NCBI RefSeq assembly: GCF_036669915.1
Contig: NC_089320.1
Span: 19,031,868-19,095,867 of the forward strand
Length of the DNA stretch: 64,000 nt
Origin: Pocillopora verrucosa
Taxonomy: Eukaryota > Cnidaria > Anthozoa > Scleractinia > Pocilloporidae
Reading direction: 5' to 3'
The translations under genes and the position numbers were made by a program. Below are positions 1-11,780 of this stretch, one piece after another. The notes under the pieces were generated by a model. The model did not search any database and was not told the origin of the DNA. It worked only from the letters and a program-made list of their open reading frames with translations. Position 1 is the stretch's first letter. Every line of letters starts with the position of its first letter.

Positions 1-1300
1 AAATGTAATTCTGAGGAGAAAAGCGTTCCTTACTGCATGGCATGAAATATGAAGAGAGTCTGTATCTGTTTTGAAATACATGAGCAATATCTTTGAGTTT
101 TCTCAGTCTTCAGTCGTTTAATATGGGTTCCTTACAAATGAAAATATTAGAGAGAGTAATATTGTATTCTCGTATGGGTATAATTCCGCAATGACGCAGA
201 GTAAAAAATTATATACAATCCAGAGATTATATCCAAGAAAAGAGAACACATCGTTGGGATAGCTAAGCTGCTAATTCATAAGTGCCTTCATCTCTTTTTT
301 AACTTTTTCCTTTTCTTTTCTTTTCTTCCATTCATCTTTTTCCGTCCCCTGTGTTTTTTCTTATGTTACTCTATTTTACACTGAACTAATCTAATGTTTG
401 GAAATATATCGATCAGATAATTATACCTGCTAAGTACTCACAGCATCAATAAATAGTTATCTGATGCGTAGGTAAATGATTAAATACGATGTATTTTAGG
501 AATAAATTTAAACAAATAAGGAAAGAAATATATCTTTTGGAACAAACAATCTCCTCGGTATATGTAGCAAGATATATATTTTGATAAGCTGGAGTGAGGT
601 AAAGGCTGCAAAAAATCAGCTGCAGGTTTTTCTATTTTTTCCCAGCAACTGTTTAAAGAAACAAATATTGACATACCCTTGCCAACCACACACTTCTTGA
701 CAAATTTTTGCTGCAAATTATATCCAAAGGTTGCAATATTTAGGCAAATTGATTTCATGTCTGCCCGAAACATACATTTTCGAGATGTAGTAAGCGGTTT
801 CAAGTTTTTCCTCCCTGCTGCTATACTTTGATACTATCACAGCGTCATTTAGTTGATTTCTAGTATGAATGCATAAGCATTTGGTGGACTGCTTATTTTC
901 CTTTAGATTGTGTGCTTCTGGGCCGAAGGCGGAAAACCCTTGTCCCTTCTTCATTACCAAAAAAAAAAAAAAAAAGATATTAGTAACAACCAAGCTTCGA
1001 GGGGAAAATATTTTTAGCTTAAGTCAAATTCGGGCAAACACAGCCGGCGGAAAATCCAGACAGCTGGGCGAATTTTTGTTGAAACAGCTTCCCACATGGC
1101 AACAGCTGATACTATTTCTGTTTAACCTAATACTTACTAACCAATCACGAAAATGTTTAAATCTGTACGAGAATTGAAGGAGGATCAACTCTTATTGGTC
1201 CACACCATCGTTCGTCGAGTACTTATACGAGGTATACTAGGTGATCAGATACCTTAGAAGCTTTCCGTGTGATTGTTGGAGAAGGGAACTGATTCCTAAG
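1..1300. other. Upstream region, no gene seen
   Basis: I see no supportable gene. There is a pyrimidine-rich stretch around 295-330 with repeated CTTTT units and an A-tract at about 961-975. Short open frames here have no signal peptide, domain or splice context. The last 100 bases precede the first cysteine-rich gene and should hold its promoter, but I could not identify a clear TATA box. Confidence 0.5.
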
Positions 1301-2366
1301 ATGAAGATTCTTTTCTCGCTTGCTGTAATCCTCGCGGTTGGTCTTGTATTGGCCCAAGAACCTCCACTCCCGCCGCCACCGGGACCAGAACCCCCAGGAC
1401 CAGAACCCCCAGGGCCAGAACCCCCAGGACCAGAACCTCCGGGGCCACAACCCCCAGGGCCACAACCACCAGGAGGAAAACATCCGAAAGACGTGAGTAT
1501 TAACTTTTCCCTTTTTCTCAAAAATGAAACTGAGTGCTCACGTACAAGAAGAGGTACAGTGTTGAGACGTCCGAGCTGAAAGCAATCACCACCTCCTTTG
1601 ATCAAAGATATTTTCAGTTAAGGGTCGAAAGAAATCTAGGAATACATTTGTTTCAAAACAATCACTTCAGCTCTCGCTGACTTTTTGTAATATTGTTCTT
1701 TGTTCTCATTGGTTAGGTTGATTACCGTGGTTAGTTCAATCGAAATATGTCCTACTCAGATCGACGATAAAATACGTAAGCCCTACAATTTAAAACGATG
1801 AGCCTTATGTTTTAACTGCAGCATTTCTTTGTGATTAGATTTGTTTGGATGAGTGGAACGCATGCGTGGAGTCCGGGGAGGGTTTTGGTTGCTTACCAAA
1901 ATACTATGAATGCCTAAATGCCTACACAGTAAGTAAAGCATTTACAATCAATTAAAATTTATATATCTTTGACTACAATTTATAACTCTTTACGACATGT
2001 ACAGAAGTGGCAGCTTTCATTAACAACAACCTAAGAGACGATCATTGCGAAAGGAATTTTCAAGTGGCGCTTTCATGCAGTATTTATGTTAGATTGGTTT
2101 ACCGCACGTCCCATTTATTCCGCCTTCGAAAACATGGCAACGGTTTCCAGAGACATGGGAAGGGGAACTTATCAAGGACAGTCTTCGTTAAATTTTCTTC
2201 TCTTGATTTTGGACCACTAACACGTAATTCACCGTTTCACTTTATTTAATTTACTTTGCAGAGGATATGCAGGAAAAAGTTCAGAAACCAGGGATGTTAT
2301 GAAGCACTCGGGAAAGAAGAGTGTTGGAAGAAGCTTAAAATATGCTATGGGCATAAGCCTGAATGA
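1301..2366 (+). CDS. Secreted proline-rich protein with two four-cysteine modules (gene 1 of cluster)
   Basis: Three exons join in phase 0: 1301-1492, 1839-1928 and 2262-2366, giving 128 residues. Exon 1 encodes a signal peptide (MKILFSLAVILAVGLVLA) followed by a proline-rich stretch with four GPEPP and two GPQPP units. Exon 2 encodes one module with spacing C-x6-C-x8-C-x6-C. Exon 3 encodes a variant, C-x8-C-x8-C-x6-C, and ends at TGA 2364-2366. Donors are GTGAGT and GTAAGT; acceptors are TTAG and GCAG. The last module has the same spacing as the last module of the next gene, so the two are paralogues. Cysteine pairing within a helical hairpin is inferred. The family and function are unknown to me; secretion is likely from the signal peptide. 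Confidence 0.8.
1382..1471 (+). repeat. 15-bp coding minisatellite, six units
   Basis: Six contiguous 15-base units of the form GG(A/G)CCA(G/C)AACC(C/T/A)CC(A/G) encode four GPEPP then two GPQPP units. The repeat lies in exon 1 of the first cysteine-rich gene. A matching glycine-rich open frame on the other strand is only its shadow. Confidence 0.95.
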
Positions 2367-2401
2367 GGAACTCATGGAACTCATGCAAATTAGTTGACGA
2401 C

Positions 2402-2407
2402 AATAAA
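2402..2407 (+). promoter_or_regulatory. Polyadenylation signal of gene 1
   Basis: AATAAA lies 36 bases after the stop codon of the first cysteine-rich gene. Confidence 0.7.
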
Positions 2408-3534
2408 AATAATCTGAAATAAGCGCGATGTGATCTTCTGTCTTTATTGCGTGTTGAAGAAAATTACCTTTTTCCCTCTATCAAGTTCTATGTTCTCTCT
2501 ATTTTTATTTGATCAGAGCAAAATATCCTTGGATAAACATTTACGACGTTGAGTAAATACAGAACCATATGAAAAAAGAATCCTGAATACGCGTTGGGCA
2601 TGCGCATGCGTTTTGAACCAACGAGGACCAGCTTTTTAATCAATACACAAAAAAAGAGCCCATAGCCTAAAATCAAATACTGCATTCATCCATCGAAATT
2701 ATTGAGGTGAAGGCCTAGCACAAAAAAACGTTTTACTGAAAGTCATTCTTTGAGCAGAATCGTACCTTCTGCAATGAGAACGACGCATGTTTTGTTGGTC
2801 TTTCAACAGAACTATAAGGGCAGGAAGGCTCTGGCTCTAGCCCATCCAAACAAGAATCCCCCCCCCCCCACTCCACGTTTAAGAACATTTTAGCCCACAA
2901 AATGCGCCACTGTGCCTGACAAAGAGATAATAATGTTAATATTATTAAGTAGTTTAGCTATTCAAAGTTGTTACGTTGAAACACACCTTAGCGTCAGTAC
3001 TGAGAACAACTAACAAGGCATTGAATTTATTCATGGATACAACGAGACATTTTGTCAACAAACAGTTAATGAGCGGTTCAAACACATCTGTTTAATTTTT
3101 ATATTTCCATCCGTCTTTTGTTTTGTAGAATGATTGAATGTACATGTCATACCTGCTGCAATTATTTGAGCGTTTAGAAAAGTAGACAAAAAGAGTCGTT
3201 TAACCCTTTCACTCCCAAGATCTCATTAGTAATTCTCCTTACTGTCTGCCATACAATTATTATGATGTTAGGTAGGAGAATTCGATATTGGATCAAATAG
3301 AAATCTCTAGATTGATATTTTTCTTTGTTCTCTACACTTGTCTACTTTATATTGTAAGGAAAATTCTCTCTTGGTCACTCATGAAAGTTAAAGGGTTAAT
3401 GCCTAACCAAATGACACAGACTGCCTTGCACAGCACACCCATAGTTGCCTGAACACGTAAACAACGTTATGTAACAAGGTTACTAAGTGCGCACATTTGA
3501 ACGCAGTTATTAATCGTTGTCTCAATTTACAGCC
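2408..3534. other. Intergenic, holds one inverted-repeat element
   Basis: No gene is supportable between genes 1 and 2 of the cluster. A C-tract lies near 2860, and a small terminal-inverted-repeat element occupies 3201-3398. Confidence 0.6.
3201..3398. mobile_element. MITE-like element, family A, copy 1
   Basis: The element starts TAACCCTTTCACTCCCAAGA and ends with the approximate reverse complement (…AAAGTTAAAGGGTTA). The inside matches the copy at 55907-56111 at many positions, for example TCTCATTAGTAATTCTCCTT near the left end. The length is about 198 bp and there is no open reading frame. Ends with TA/TTAA character suggest a non-autonomous DNA transposon, but the superfamily cannot be told by eye. 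Confidence 0.8.
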
Positions 3535-4727
3535 ATGAGGTTTCTGTTTTGTTTTTGTCTATTTTTCGCCCTGGGTTTGGTTTCAACCGATGATGAAGTC
3601 TTTGAAGCAAAAAGAGAGAAAGATCGTGCTGAAAATAACAACGTCAACAATTTATGGCTGCTTGTTACCAAAGAGGAGGAGGAAGAAGGAAGGGATGAGT
3701 CAGGCCACAGCATTAAACCTACCTTACATCCATTCCAGGTTATTGACATTGACATTGTTACTTACAGCATGTAGGTGTAAAATCGTGTTTTTAATCAGTT
3801 AGCGCCATGGTACAGATGTCAGGCATGTAACACGAAAACTAATGCGGGGAACGAGGAATTTTAGCAAGGACCAGCAAGGGATACTATTTTGAAATTATAC
3901 ATAGAAGGGAAATTGTAGGCTTAAAAACGTTGGATTGGAATCTTACCCACCAGGAGTATTTCATTCAATCAGAAAACAGCGTCAGCCTTAAATTACATCT
4001 TTCTAATGGTCGCTTAATATTTATTAATCTTTCTATGAATGTTCTATTTATTTTGAATTTCAGCAATGCCTCCAAAAATACCATGTATGTGTCCAAAACA
4101 GCTGCAAAATATGGGAGAGACAGAAAGAATGTTTACTCCAGTTTTATCGATGTCAGAATCAATACACGGTTGGTAAAATTTTGCTTGTACAGTTCTCTTC
4201 CTGATGATTAACCTGAAGCGATACTCGAATCAGCAAACGCTATGGCGGCCTAACTATCATAACTATATATCAATTTGTAAATCCTAAGATAATATATGTA
4301 ACTGTGAGACAATTCCCTGTCGTAAAAAGAAGGGAATAAAAATAAAAGAGTAGATCGCACATGCTCAAGGGCTCAGGTACATTTTCGTGATTATTTTCAT
4401 GACACCTCATTCTTAATAGACATCCAGTTAATCAACGTGTTGTATCCGTTAGCACGTAGGCCTTCTCATATTTCTTGATACTCTTATGGATAACAAACTT
4501 TGGGAATTCAGACGCTTTCTTATGGTTTTTATAGACCAAATCTCTATCTGTATTTATTTCCACTGTAGGCACCAAGTAGCAAAATTATTCATGGTCGTTT
4601 GGTTTTTTCGTAGAGAAAATGCCGGGAGCTTTATAAAACGTCATCTTGCTATAAACGTTTAGGACGTAATATGTGTCGTAAGAAGCTCATTCAATGCTAT
4701 GGCTCCGACAGTGGAAAAGCTGATTGA
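3535..4727 (+). CDS. Secreted protein with acidic region and two four-cysteine modules (gene 2 of cluster)
   Basis: Three phase-0 exons, 3535-3738, 4064-4168 and 4614-4727, give 140 residues. Exon 1 encodes a signal peptide beginning MRFLFCFCLFFALGLVS, then a charged region with a KEEEEEGRDE run in place of gene 1's proline repeat. Exon 2 encodes C-x6-C-x13-C-x6-C with an extra cysteine inside the middle loop. Exon 3 encodes C-x8-C-x8-C-x6-C, the same spacing as the last module of gene 1. Both donors are weak (GTTATT and GTTGGT), but only these keep phase 0 with the next exon. The exon boundaries are therefore a little less certain than in the other three genes. Function unknown. Confidence 0.7.
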
Positions 4728-4803
4728 CTACAACAGGGCAATGTATGCAGGAATTATTGGGAGCAAGCTTACTGAAATGCTCTAAAGTTCACTTGTTGCT
4801 TTT

Positions 4804-4809
4804 AATAAA
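4804..4809 (+). promoter_or_regulatory. Polyadenylation signal of gene 2
   Basis: AATAAA lies 76 bases after the stop codon of gene 2. Confidence 0.55.
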
Positions 4810-6320
4810 ACTTAGAACCTTCTCTGTGGCAAAATGTTTCCCTGGCCTACACCACATTGGGATTCACAACCGTTACTTAAACTGGCACATATCCTTAATA
4901 TACCCATGCCAATATTCATCTGACTAGGGACTTTTCATCAGAATCCCGTCAACTGAGCAGACTCGCTTTCTGTGATCTTACCATGCTACCCCTTTTAGTG
5001 TACTGGAGAGGAATAGTCAAGCTCGAGTCACCCATGCCGCAGAGACAGAGCAAAAAATTTAATTTTGTGACAACTTAGATTTCGCTAAAAATTGCCACAG
5101 TGACACTTGGAAAGATGCTCTGGTCTTACTGTAAAAACCGAATAGAAAGTTTCTATATGATTAACGAAAGAAACTATTTTTGCCATATAAAATTAGTTAC
5201 GCCAGTGCCTTTAAAAAAGCTAACGTAAACTGTTCGACCTTGATCATTCACGACTCCTGCTCTTCTTTTGTTTCAAACTTTATGGAGGTGTTCATTTTGA
5301 GACGAAAATAGATCCCCAGTCACACCTGACCATGCAGACTTCTTAAACTTAACGAGTCCAAAGCGCGACCGTAAATGAAATTATTTGAGAAAGCTTGAAA
5401 AAAATGCGCAAGGAAATGCTCTGATGTGTAAAATGTAGTCTGTTTTTTAACGATTTCGAACGATTTCGGCCATATTTATACACGGAAGTCCCGCAATTTC
5501 TACATCAAATCAATGCCACCATTCCTGATTTCGGAAACATTCGCAATCTCTGTATGAACTCATGACTGATATGCAGATTTATTATCGAACCTCTTCAAAT
5601 TAAAAAAAATAAAATAAAAAAATGGTAAACACACATTTCGCTACACGTTTATTCCTTTTTTTCATTGCGAGTTTCAGAACAAGGAACGAGGTCCAGAACC
5701 CAGCGAAGCATGTGACTGGCAAATGGTGTAGTCATATTTTTGCCAATGATCCTATAATTTTAATAATTTCATAGCTCAATTTTTTTCCATTGTAGCCTAC
5801 ATAAACTGAATAGCGAAAACAAAATTGTCATAAAATCACCTGCGGCAATATTTGGGTAACCTTTGTCACGGAGGAAAGGCTGGCTGAAAAGGAACTGTAA
5901 AGAGCTTCCATCAACCTTTTTCTCTCCGCTGATGTGGTTCTATTTATCTCACTTTATTTACGGCAAAGTTTAAACTTCATACCTGAAATTACAATAACAG
6001 AGTCGATGGCTATGAAAGCCTTTGTTTCCTATCATTGTTGTTTAGCCGTAGTTCCCGAAAATCTAGCAAACAGGAATTGAATCGGTGGTTCTGAGAGCGT
6101 TTTTACATTACGCTTTGTTTGCAGAGCTTCAATAAGCGAGTCTGCTGACTCAATTGAAAACTAGCGAAATCTTTTGTTCAAAATGTTTACCTTCCCCGTA
6201 AAAGGTTTCAGTAACTTCATTGTTCACACCTTTGGTTTACAAACACACTGAATAAACCATTATTTCTAACGAAAAAGTCAATAATGCATTTGTTTTTCTA
6301 AACCTAAAACAAAAGATAGA
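4810..6320. other. Intergenic, no feature recognised
   Basis: This AT-rich region has no long open frame and no repeat I recognise. It separates the two-module genes from the larger five- and six-module genes. Confidence 0.5.
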
Positions 6321-6328
6321 TATAAAAG
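6321..6328 (+). promoter_or_regulatory. TATA box of gene 3
   Basis: TATAAAAG lies 80 bases upstream of the start codon at 6408, a suitable distance for a short 5' untranslated region. Confidence 0.65.
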
Positions 6329-6407
6329 AGAGCACTCTTTTGCAAAAGTCTACCATAACACAGGCCAAAACTTCCGAAGGATTTACAAGGAGACCTGCAG
6401 CTGCACG

Positions 6408-7010
6408 ATGAAATCTTTTCTGGCCATTCTACTTTTTGCCCCCTTCATCGTTAGCCTTCATGCCAATGATCTTGACGAGTACCTTTTTGATGCCGAAGTA
6501 GAAGGTGAGATTCCTGATCGACACCCAATTGTGGTAAGCATGAGTTAACGTCCCGCAAATGTTTATTGCCAATTGACTTATTGGAAATTTTACTTATACA
6601 TGCTCTGAAGCCAATGCCTTAGAAAAGCGAGAAAAAAGTAAAAGGTGCGAACGGTTAAGCGCAGAAACGTCGTATGCGCTCTTTCTTGTTCTATTCTTTT
6701 CAGTCGTGTCTTTCCTCAGTACACTGCTATAATCACCATTGTTGGTTTAATTATAATTACTAGAATTATTCTACTGATTTTATTCTTTGTTCATGTTCAG
6801 CAATGCAGCATCGACTTGTATGACTGTCTTAACCTTGGAGAAAAGGGCAAATTCGAATGTTTAAAAGATTACAAAACCTGCATGTCCGTGCTGATACCAA
6901 CAGCCCCACCACCATTTTTGGTAAGAATGAACCAGAGGTAGCTTTAGTAAACGAGTCAACGAGAATGTAAAACTATGACAGGGCGCGGCTAAGGGAACTA
7001 AGGAATAGAA

Positions 7011-7043
<33 letters not shown>

Positions 7044-9532
7044 TCAGTGGAAGAGCATAACAGGGTTATTTAGTATTATAAACTGAGTTGATAACGTAAA
7101 TTGACCACTGTAAAGAGTTTAAAAGCTGACGTTTTGAGCGTTAGCCCTTTGTTAGCCCAATCGCTCTGACGAAGGGTTAACGCTCGAAACGTCAGCTTCT
7201 AAACTCTTTACGGTGGCCAATTTACGTTATCAACGCAGTTTATAACACTAAATTACCCCAAGGGGAATAAGGTTTTTTGGGGGGCACATGATCCCCTCCA
7301 ATAGGAAAAGGCATTAGTCAGATCACTTTCACGTGATTACAGACACCTCCATGAGGTGTGAGTCGTTTCTCGGTCAACATACAATCGAAAACTTACCATT
7401 AAAGGATTGTGTCTTTAAGGAGAAGAAAATACCTCAACGGCTAAAAGATCGATGGGATTTTCCATTTTGGCAGACTTGATATCAAAGGCAAAAATGTAGT
7501 CATTTAATTTCGTGATTGTTAGCTATTCTTCCCTTATTTCCTATAAATGCTCTTTAGTTTGGTTTCAAAAGATATGCACTAGCTGAGTGCCACTTTCGAA
7601 TCATATGATCTGCCAAATTTCCCCCCAGAATGTTGCCACAGATAAGCACAGAAATAATTTAGTTGATTATGTATATTCTTTCAAATTCCATATTATTCTA
7701 TTTTGTTTTTCTAATGATTATATTCTGTATTGCACATCTAGCAATGCAAAATAGATCTATTGAAGTGTGTCAAACAGGGAAACAAGGATAAACTCGAATG
7801 TCTCAAGGATTACAAAACCTGCATTTCGGCGCTGATGCCGACAGTGCCTCCATACGTGGTAAGTAATAGCTTCTTAACAGCTCGTTTTAAACCTTAACGA
7901 TGACACACAGTTATACGTTGCCGTAGCCTTGAGGATTCAAGAGATCCTATGGCCACTGAGAGCGATAATCTGGGAAATAAACCGTTTTGATGTATTCAAT
8001 TGACGGCTATTATCGATAATTTTTCTCATTGGAATGTTGTTCTAATGGAAGAGATACTCAAAAAACCTATGTTAAAGTTATATATTTCATTGCCTAAAGT
8101 TTCTTTTGCCAGGAAACCTGTTTTAACAACGCCATACAGTGCGTGAAAGATAAGAAAAACTTAGCAATGAAAGCTGGGTGTCTCAAGGAACTTTTCGTGT
8201 GTATAAAAGACAAAGGGCCCGAAGAAGTTGTATTCGATGCGATCGAAGACATGGGACAGATGGAAAACTCGAACGGTTTCAGAGTAAGTTCGTGTCCAAG
8301 ATTTGGAAGCACTTCAGTAGTCACTAACTCTTGTCGTGGCTATTTATAGATTGGAGATGAGAGAATTTCTGTTAATGGTCATGCTTTGACTTGGATTAAT
8401 ACCATAGGTGGTAACAACCTTTGGAAATAATCGAAACAACAGTTAACAGGAGAGGATGAGACTCAGGGGTATAGCGAGGAGGTAAAGAAGGTTTCCAAGG
8501 GTACCCACGGAAACCAAATCTCCGGGAAAGATTTTTTTTTCTCTCTTTCTTTTTTTTCAAGTTATGCACTACTATTATCCATGAGAAAAAATACCGGGTA
8601 ATGCAACATGGAAGTCGGGTGGGAATGATACGTCCCCCCCCCCCTCCCCTTTGAAAAACTCCAACCACGCCTATGATGATAAAGCTAAAGTTTTTGTTCT
8701 GGCTTTTTAGTCTCCAAACACAGCCCTCTAAGAATTTTTTTTCCCATTTTCCTAATGCGTTTGAGATATTCATGCGTTGCAATTCCGTACTTACTCGTTT
8801 TCTTTTTGTCTAATTTTTATTTTTTGAACTAAACATAGAAATGCCAAAAAGATTTATACCAATGCTTCAAGAACGAAAACGACGGAAAGATATGTTCAGC
8901 TAATTACAAAGCATGTATGGAGGCACTGATACCGGCATATGTGGTGAGAACAAGACAAGTATAATTTATGATTTAAATTTTGCTGCTTCTGTCGTCGTAT
9001 CTTACTGATAAGATAAAATAAAGATATCAGCCATGGTATATAATGAGATTAAACACGAAACTCTCGAAGCTAAAAGTAGTAAAAATATATAAAGGACAGA
9101 GAGATGAATTGAGATTAAGATATTAGTTAGGCCTGTCCCTATTGTGCGTGCTCTTTAAATGCTGGAAAGTTGCTTTATTTGCGTTCAAAGGTCTATACAA
9201 ATTCAAGAAAGTTGCATAAATTGAAGTTCTCTATGAAATTATTAACTTTCGTGCTTGATATGCTCTTTTTGGCAAATTGAAATTATCTACTATCTGTGTT
9301 GAGATAGCGAACTAAGAAAAGTTCAATTTTTATTCGTTTTATATCACTCGTGTTATTGCTGAGTTTTTTTTCTTACGATTTGAATCTACAGAAAAAGTGC
9401 TATGCCGAGGCTAAGGAGTGTTTTGGCGATGCTCAGTCTCTTAAAGAAAAGTTCAACTGCGCTAAACAACTCGGAAAATGTCTCCAAAATGGTGCACCAA
9501 CTACTTCTCCACCATTACCAACCGAAAAATGA
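6408..9532 (+). CDS. Secreted protein with five four-cysteine modules (gene 3 of cluster)
   Basis: Six exons, all phase 0: 6408-6533, 6801-6920, 7742-7858, 8113-8283, 8839-8943 and 9392-9532, giving 259 residues. Exon 1 encodes a signal peptide (MKSFLAILLFAPFIVSLHA) and an acidic stretch. Each later exon encodes one module. Exons 2, 3 and 5 are type A: C-x6-C-x(9-10)-C-x6-C followed by a short tail such as LMPTVPPYV. Exons 4 and 6 are type B: C-x6-C-x12-C-x6-C followed by a longer tail. The module order is A-A-B-A-B. Conserved residues in type A include DLY between the first two cysteines, and LKDYKTC or ANYKAC at the end. All donors fit GTRAG. The spacing suggests a two-helix hairpin held by two disulfides, which is inference. 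Family and function are unknown to me. Confidence 0.85.
7061..7260. repeat. Large inverted repeat (foldback element) in an intron
   Basis: The left arm (about 7070-7150) and right arm (about 7172-7251) are near-perfect reverse complements around a loop of about 21 bases. The left arm contains AAAGAGTTTAAAAGCTGACG and the right arm GTCAGCTTCTAAACTCTTTA. It lies in the intron between exons 2 and 3 of gene 3. This is most likely a small foldback or MITE-type element and would form a long hairpin in the pre-mRNA. Confidence 0.9.
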
Positions 9533-11780
9533 TTTGAATTGTGCTGGACATAACTGGAAGTAGATGTACTTAATTAGAGTACAAATATAAGAACATGAGA
9601 AATGTGAAGTTGGTTTGTTGTTGAATTTTCTGAGATTGTTTTTGAACCGTATTGCTCCCCACTGCAAACATTTAAGATTTGCAAAGTCTCATAACACCAC
9701 ACATTTATGAACATTTTTGTGCCACTAAATATCGCGAGCGACGTAAGCGATATGGGCGGTGGTTGAAAATGTCGTTCCGCCATGTTCTTCCAAGCTTTAT
9801 CACATAGTTCGACGTTACCGCATGGAAAGTATCTTTTCTATGATCTGCCGAGGTTTAAGTATATATCGCCCATGGTCTCAGAAGTCACTCACCAATTCGT
9901 CCCAACATCTGAATTTGCAGGGAGACATTGGGGGTTCTGAAAATCGGAAAACCAATAAAATAGCGCCAACTTAAATAGGATTCTTTGTAATCCTAATGAA
10001 AATAACGCTGACGAGACTGCAAAAACATAATTAGATAATAATAAAGACGGAGACACCGACGTTCAATAATTGAGTACGACACCATGATAGTAGCAATGTT
10101 TGCAACGATAAAAACATTGTAAAATTAACTTCAAATTAAATTAGCATGGATGTCTGCCATCTAAGACCACAATAACTTTCGACGTGGGCAGTGGACCACC
10201 AATACAGTTGTCAAAAAGAAACAGCGTGGATGTGAACGTCCTTTACTTTGCAATCTGTTACCATTTCGCTTCATGAAAACCAGGAATGCCTTTTCGAGAC
10301 GTCGGGTTAATATCGAAGTCACTATCGTTTGGATCAAATTAATTTTCCCTTTAAGACTTCCAAGAACAAAAATTGGACGGAAGAAGCGATTGAAAATCAA
10401 AAGTGATTGACAAGCGCATGAGAAGGCCATATAATCATGACATAACATTTGCTTGAAATAACTGCAGATGATTCTTCGGTGGGAATGGCGAGATACTCTC
10501 TCCCATAAATAACCCAAAACAACATAATTGTGACGAGAAGTATTTCTCGATAAACTGGGATGACATTTTTTTTATTTTTATCAGCGATCAGAGCATGAGT
10601 TTCTTTTTCGATGACAATTCGTTTTAAAGATGAACTCATCACTACCCATTTCTGCAGGGGCTGAAGTAACCTCTAAACGTTTCACAAAAGGAAAACAGCT
10701 TTTCATTGTAATCACACTCGCGCCCAATGATAAAATATCTGCTATCTGTCATAAAGATAAAAATAAAGATGGATCTTGATTTTAAAAGCTACAATATTTT
10801 TTATTTGAATATAGTATGCTGTTGGCTGTTATGCTGACATAATGCTCCACCTAAAGTTCACATATTAATTCAGTTATCTAAAAAAGGACGTTTTGGGAAA
10901 GAGGAAAAGTTCTATTTTATGTGATTATAACTATAACTCATCTCCCATTCGACATTCAAAATTATGGGGCTTCAAAAAACCGCTCTTGGATAAAATAATT
11001 CCACGTAGGTAGGAGATGCAAACAACAATGATTGTCAACAATTCCAAATGAGCAGGATGAAACAATTAGTTATAGAAGTGATAAGTATCGGATTACAAAG
11101 ATCATAAAAGGCATAAATGCAACAATGGAAGTAGAACTACCCTAACTGCGCTAACCTTTGTTGGATTTCACAGTTTCTTTCTTAAGAATGCTTATCAGCC
11201 GAACAGATGCACAATTACACCTGTGCGAAGGTAAACTGTTGGTGACTAATAATACAAAGAGGGCTGAAGTAAAGAGTGATTGATGAGCAAATAACACAAA
11301 TTTTAGTTCTGGTTGATTTGTTTAGTATGTATGTTAACTTTGCACTATAGATAGGCGAAGTAGTTATTCATGGAAGCTCGTGAAAGCGATATATACATAA
11401 ATGTTTTTTCTCTCTTTTTCGGTACGTATCATTTTCTCTTAGTATTAAGAAAAGGAAGAGGAAGCACCAAGCGTTCTATTTCGTGAAAAAAGGACGGGAG
11501 GAAGAAAAGAGAAAATAAATTCAAAGAAAATCGCAAGTTTAGTCAGAACAAATGTTCTCACTCAGATTCTTTTATCTCTATTTGACACCAACACTCAAAT
11601 AAAAGATTAAACAGCTGCAGATATCCTCTTTTACAAAGTAACACCTCTTTGACTCCACAAACGCTAACCTTTTATGCTGTAAAGAAATCTCAATAAACTT
11701 TGAATCTGCCCGGTATCTTTATAAGCAATCACCCAGACGTAAAAAAGCACATTTATCTCAGGAAACGAAACCAGTTCAAC
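9533..11780. other. Intergenic, no gene recognised
   Basis: About 2.2 kb separate genes 3 and 4. Two overlapping open frames on the minus strand (10161-10517 and 10397-10642) have no recognisable domain or splice context, and I treat them as chance. The last part holds a weak TATA-like site (TATAAG at 11720-11725) about 60 bases before gene 4. Confidence 0.5.

Noticed and set aside
1223..1605. Glycine/tryptophan-rich frames on the minus strand
   Set aside because: They are the antisense shadow of the proline minisatellite in gene 1.
8633..8648. C-tracts here and near 2860, 36690 (as G) and 53625
   Set aside because: Simple homopolymer runs without any associated structure; possible sequencing-length errors only.
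10161..10642. Two overlapping open frames on the minus strand
   Set aside because: No recognisable domain, no signal peptide and no plausible exon borders.
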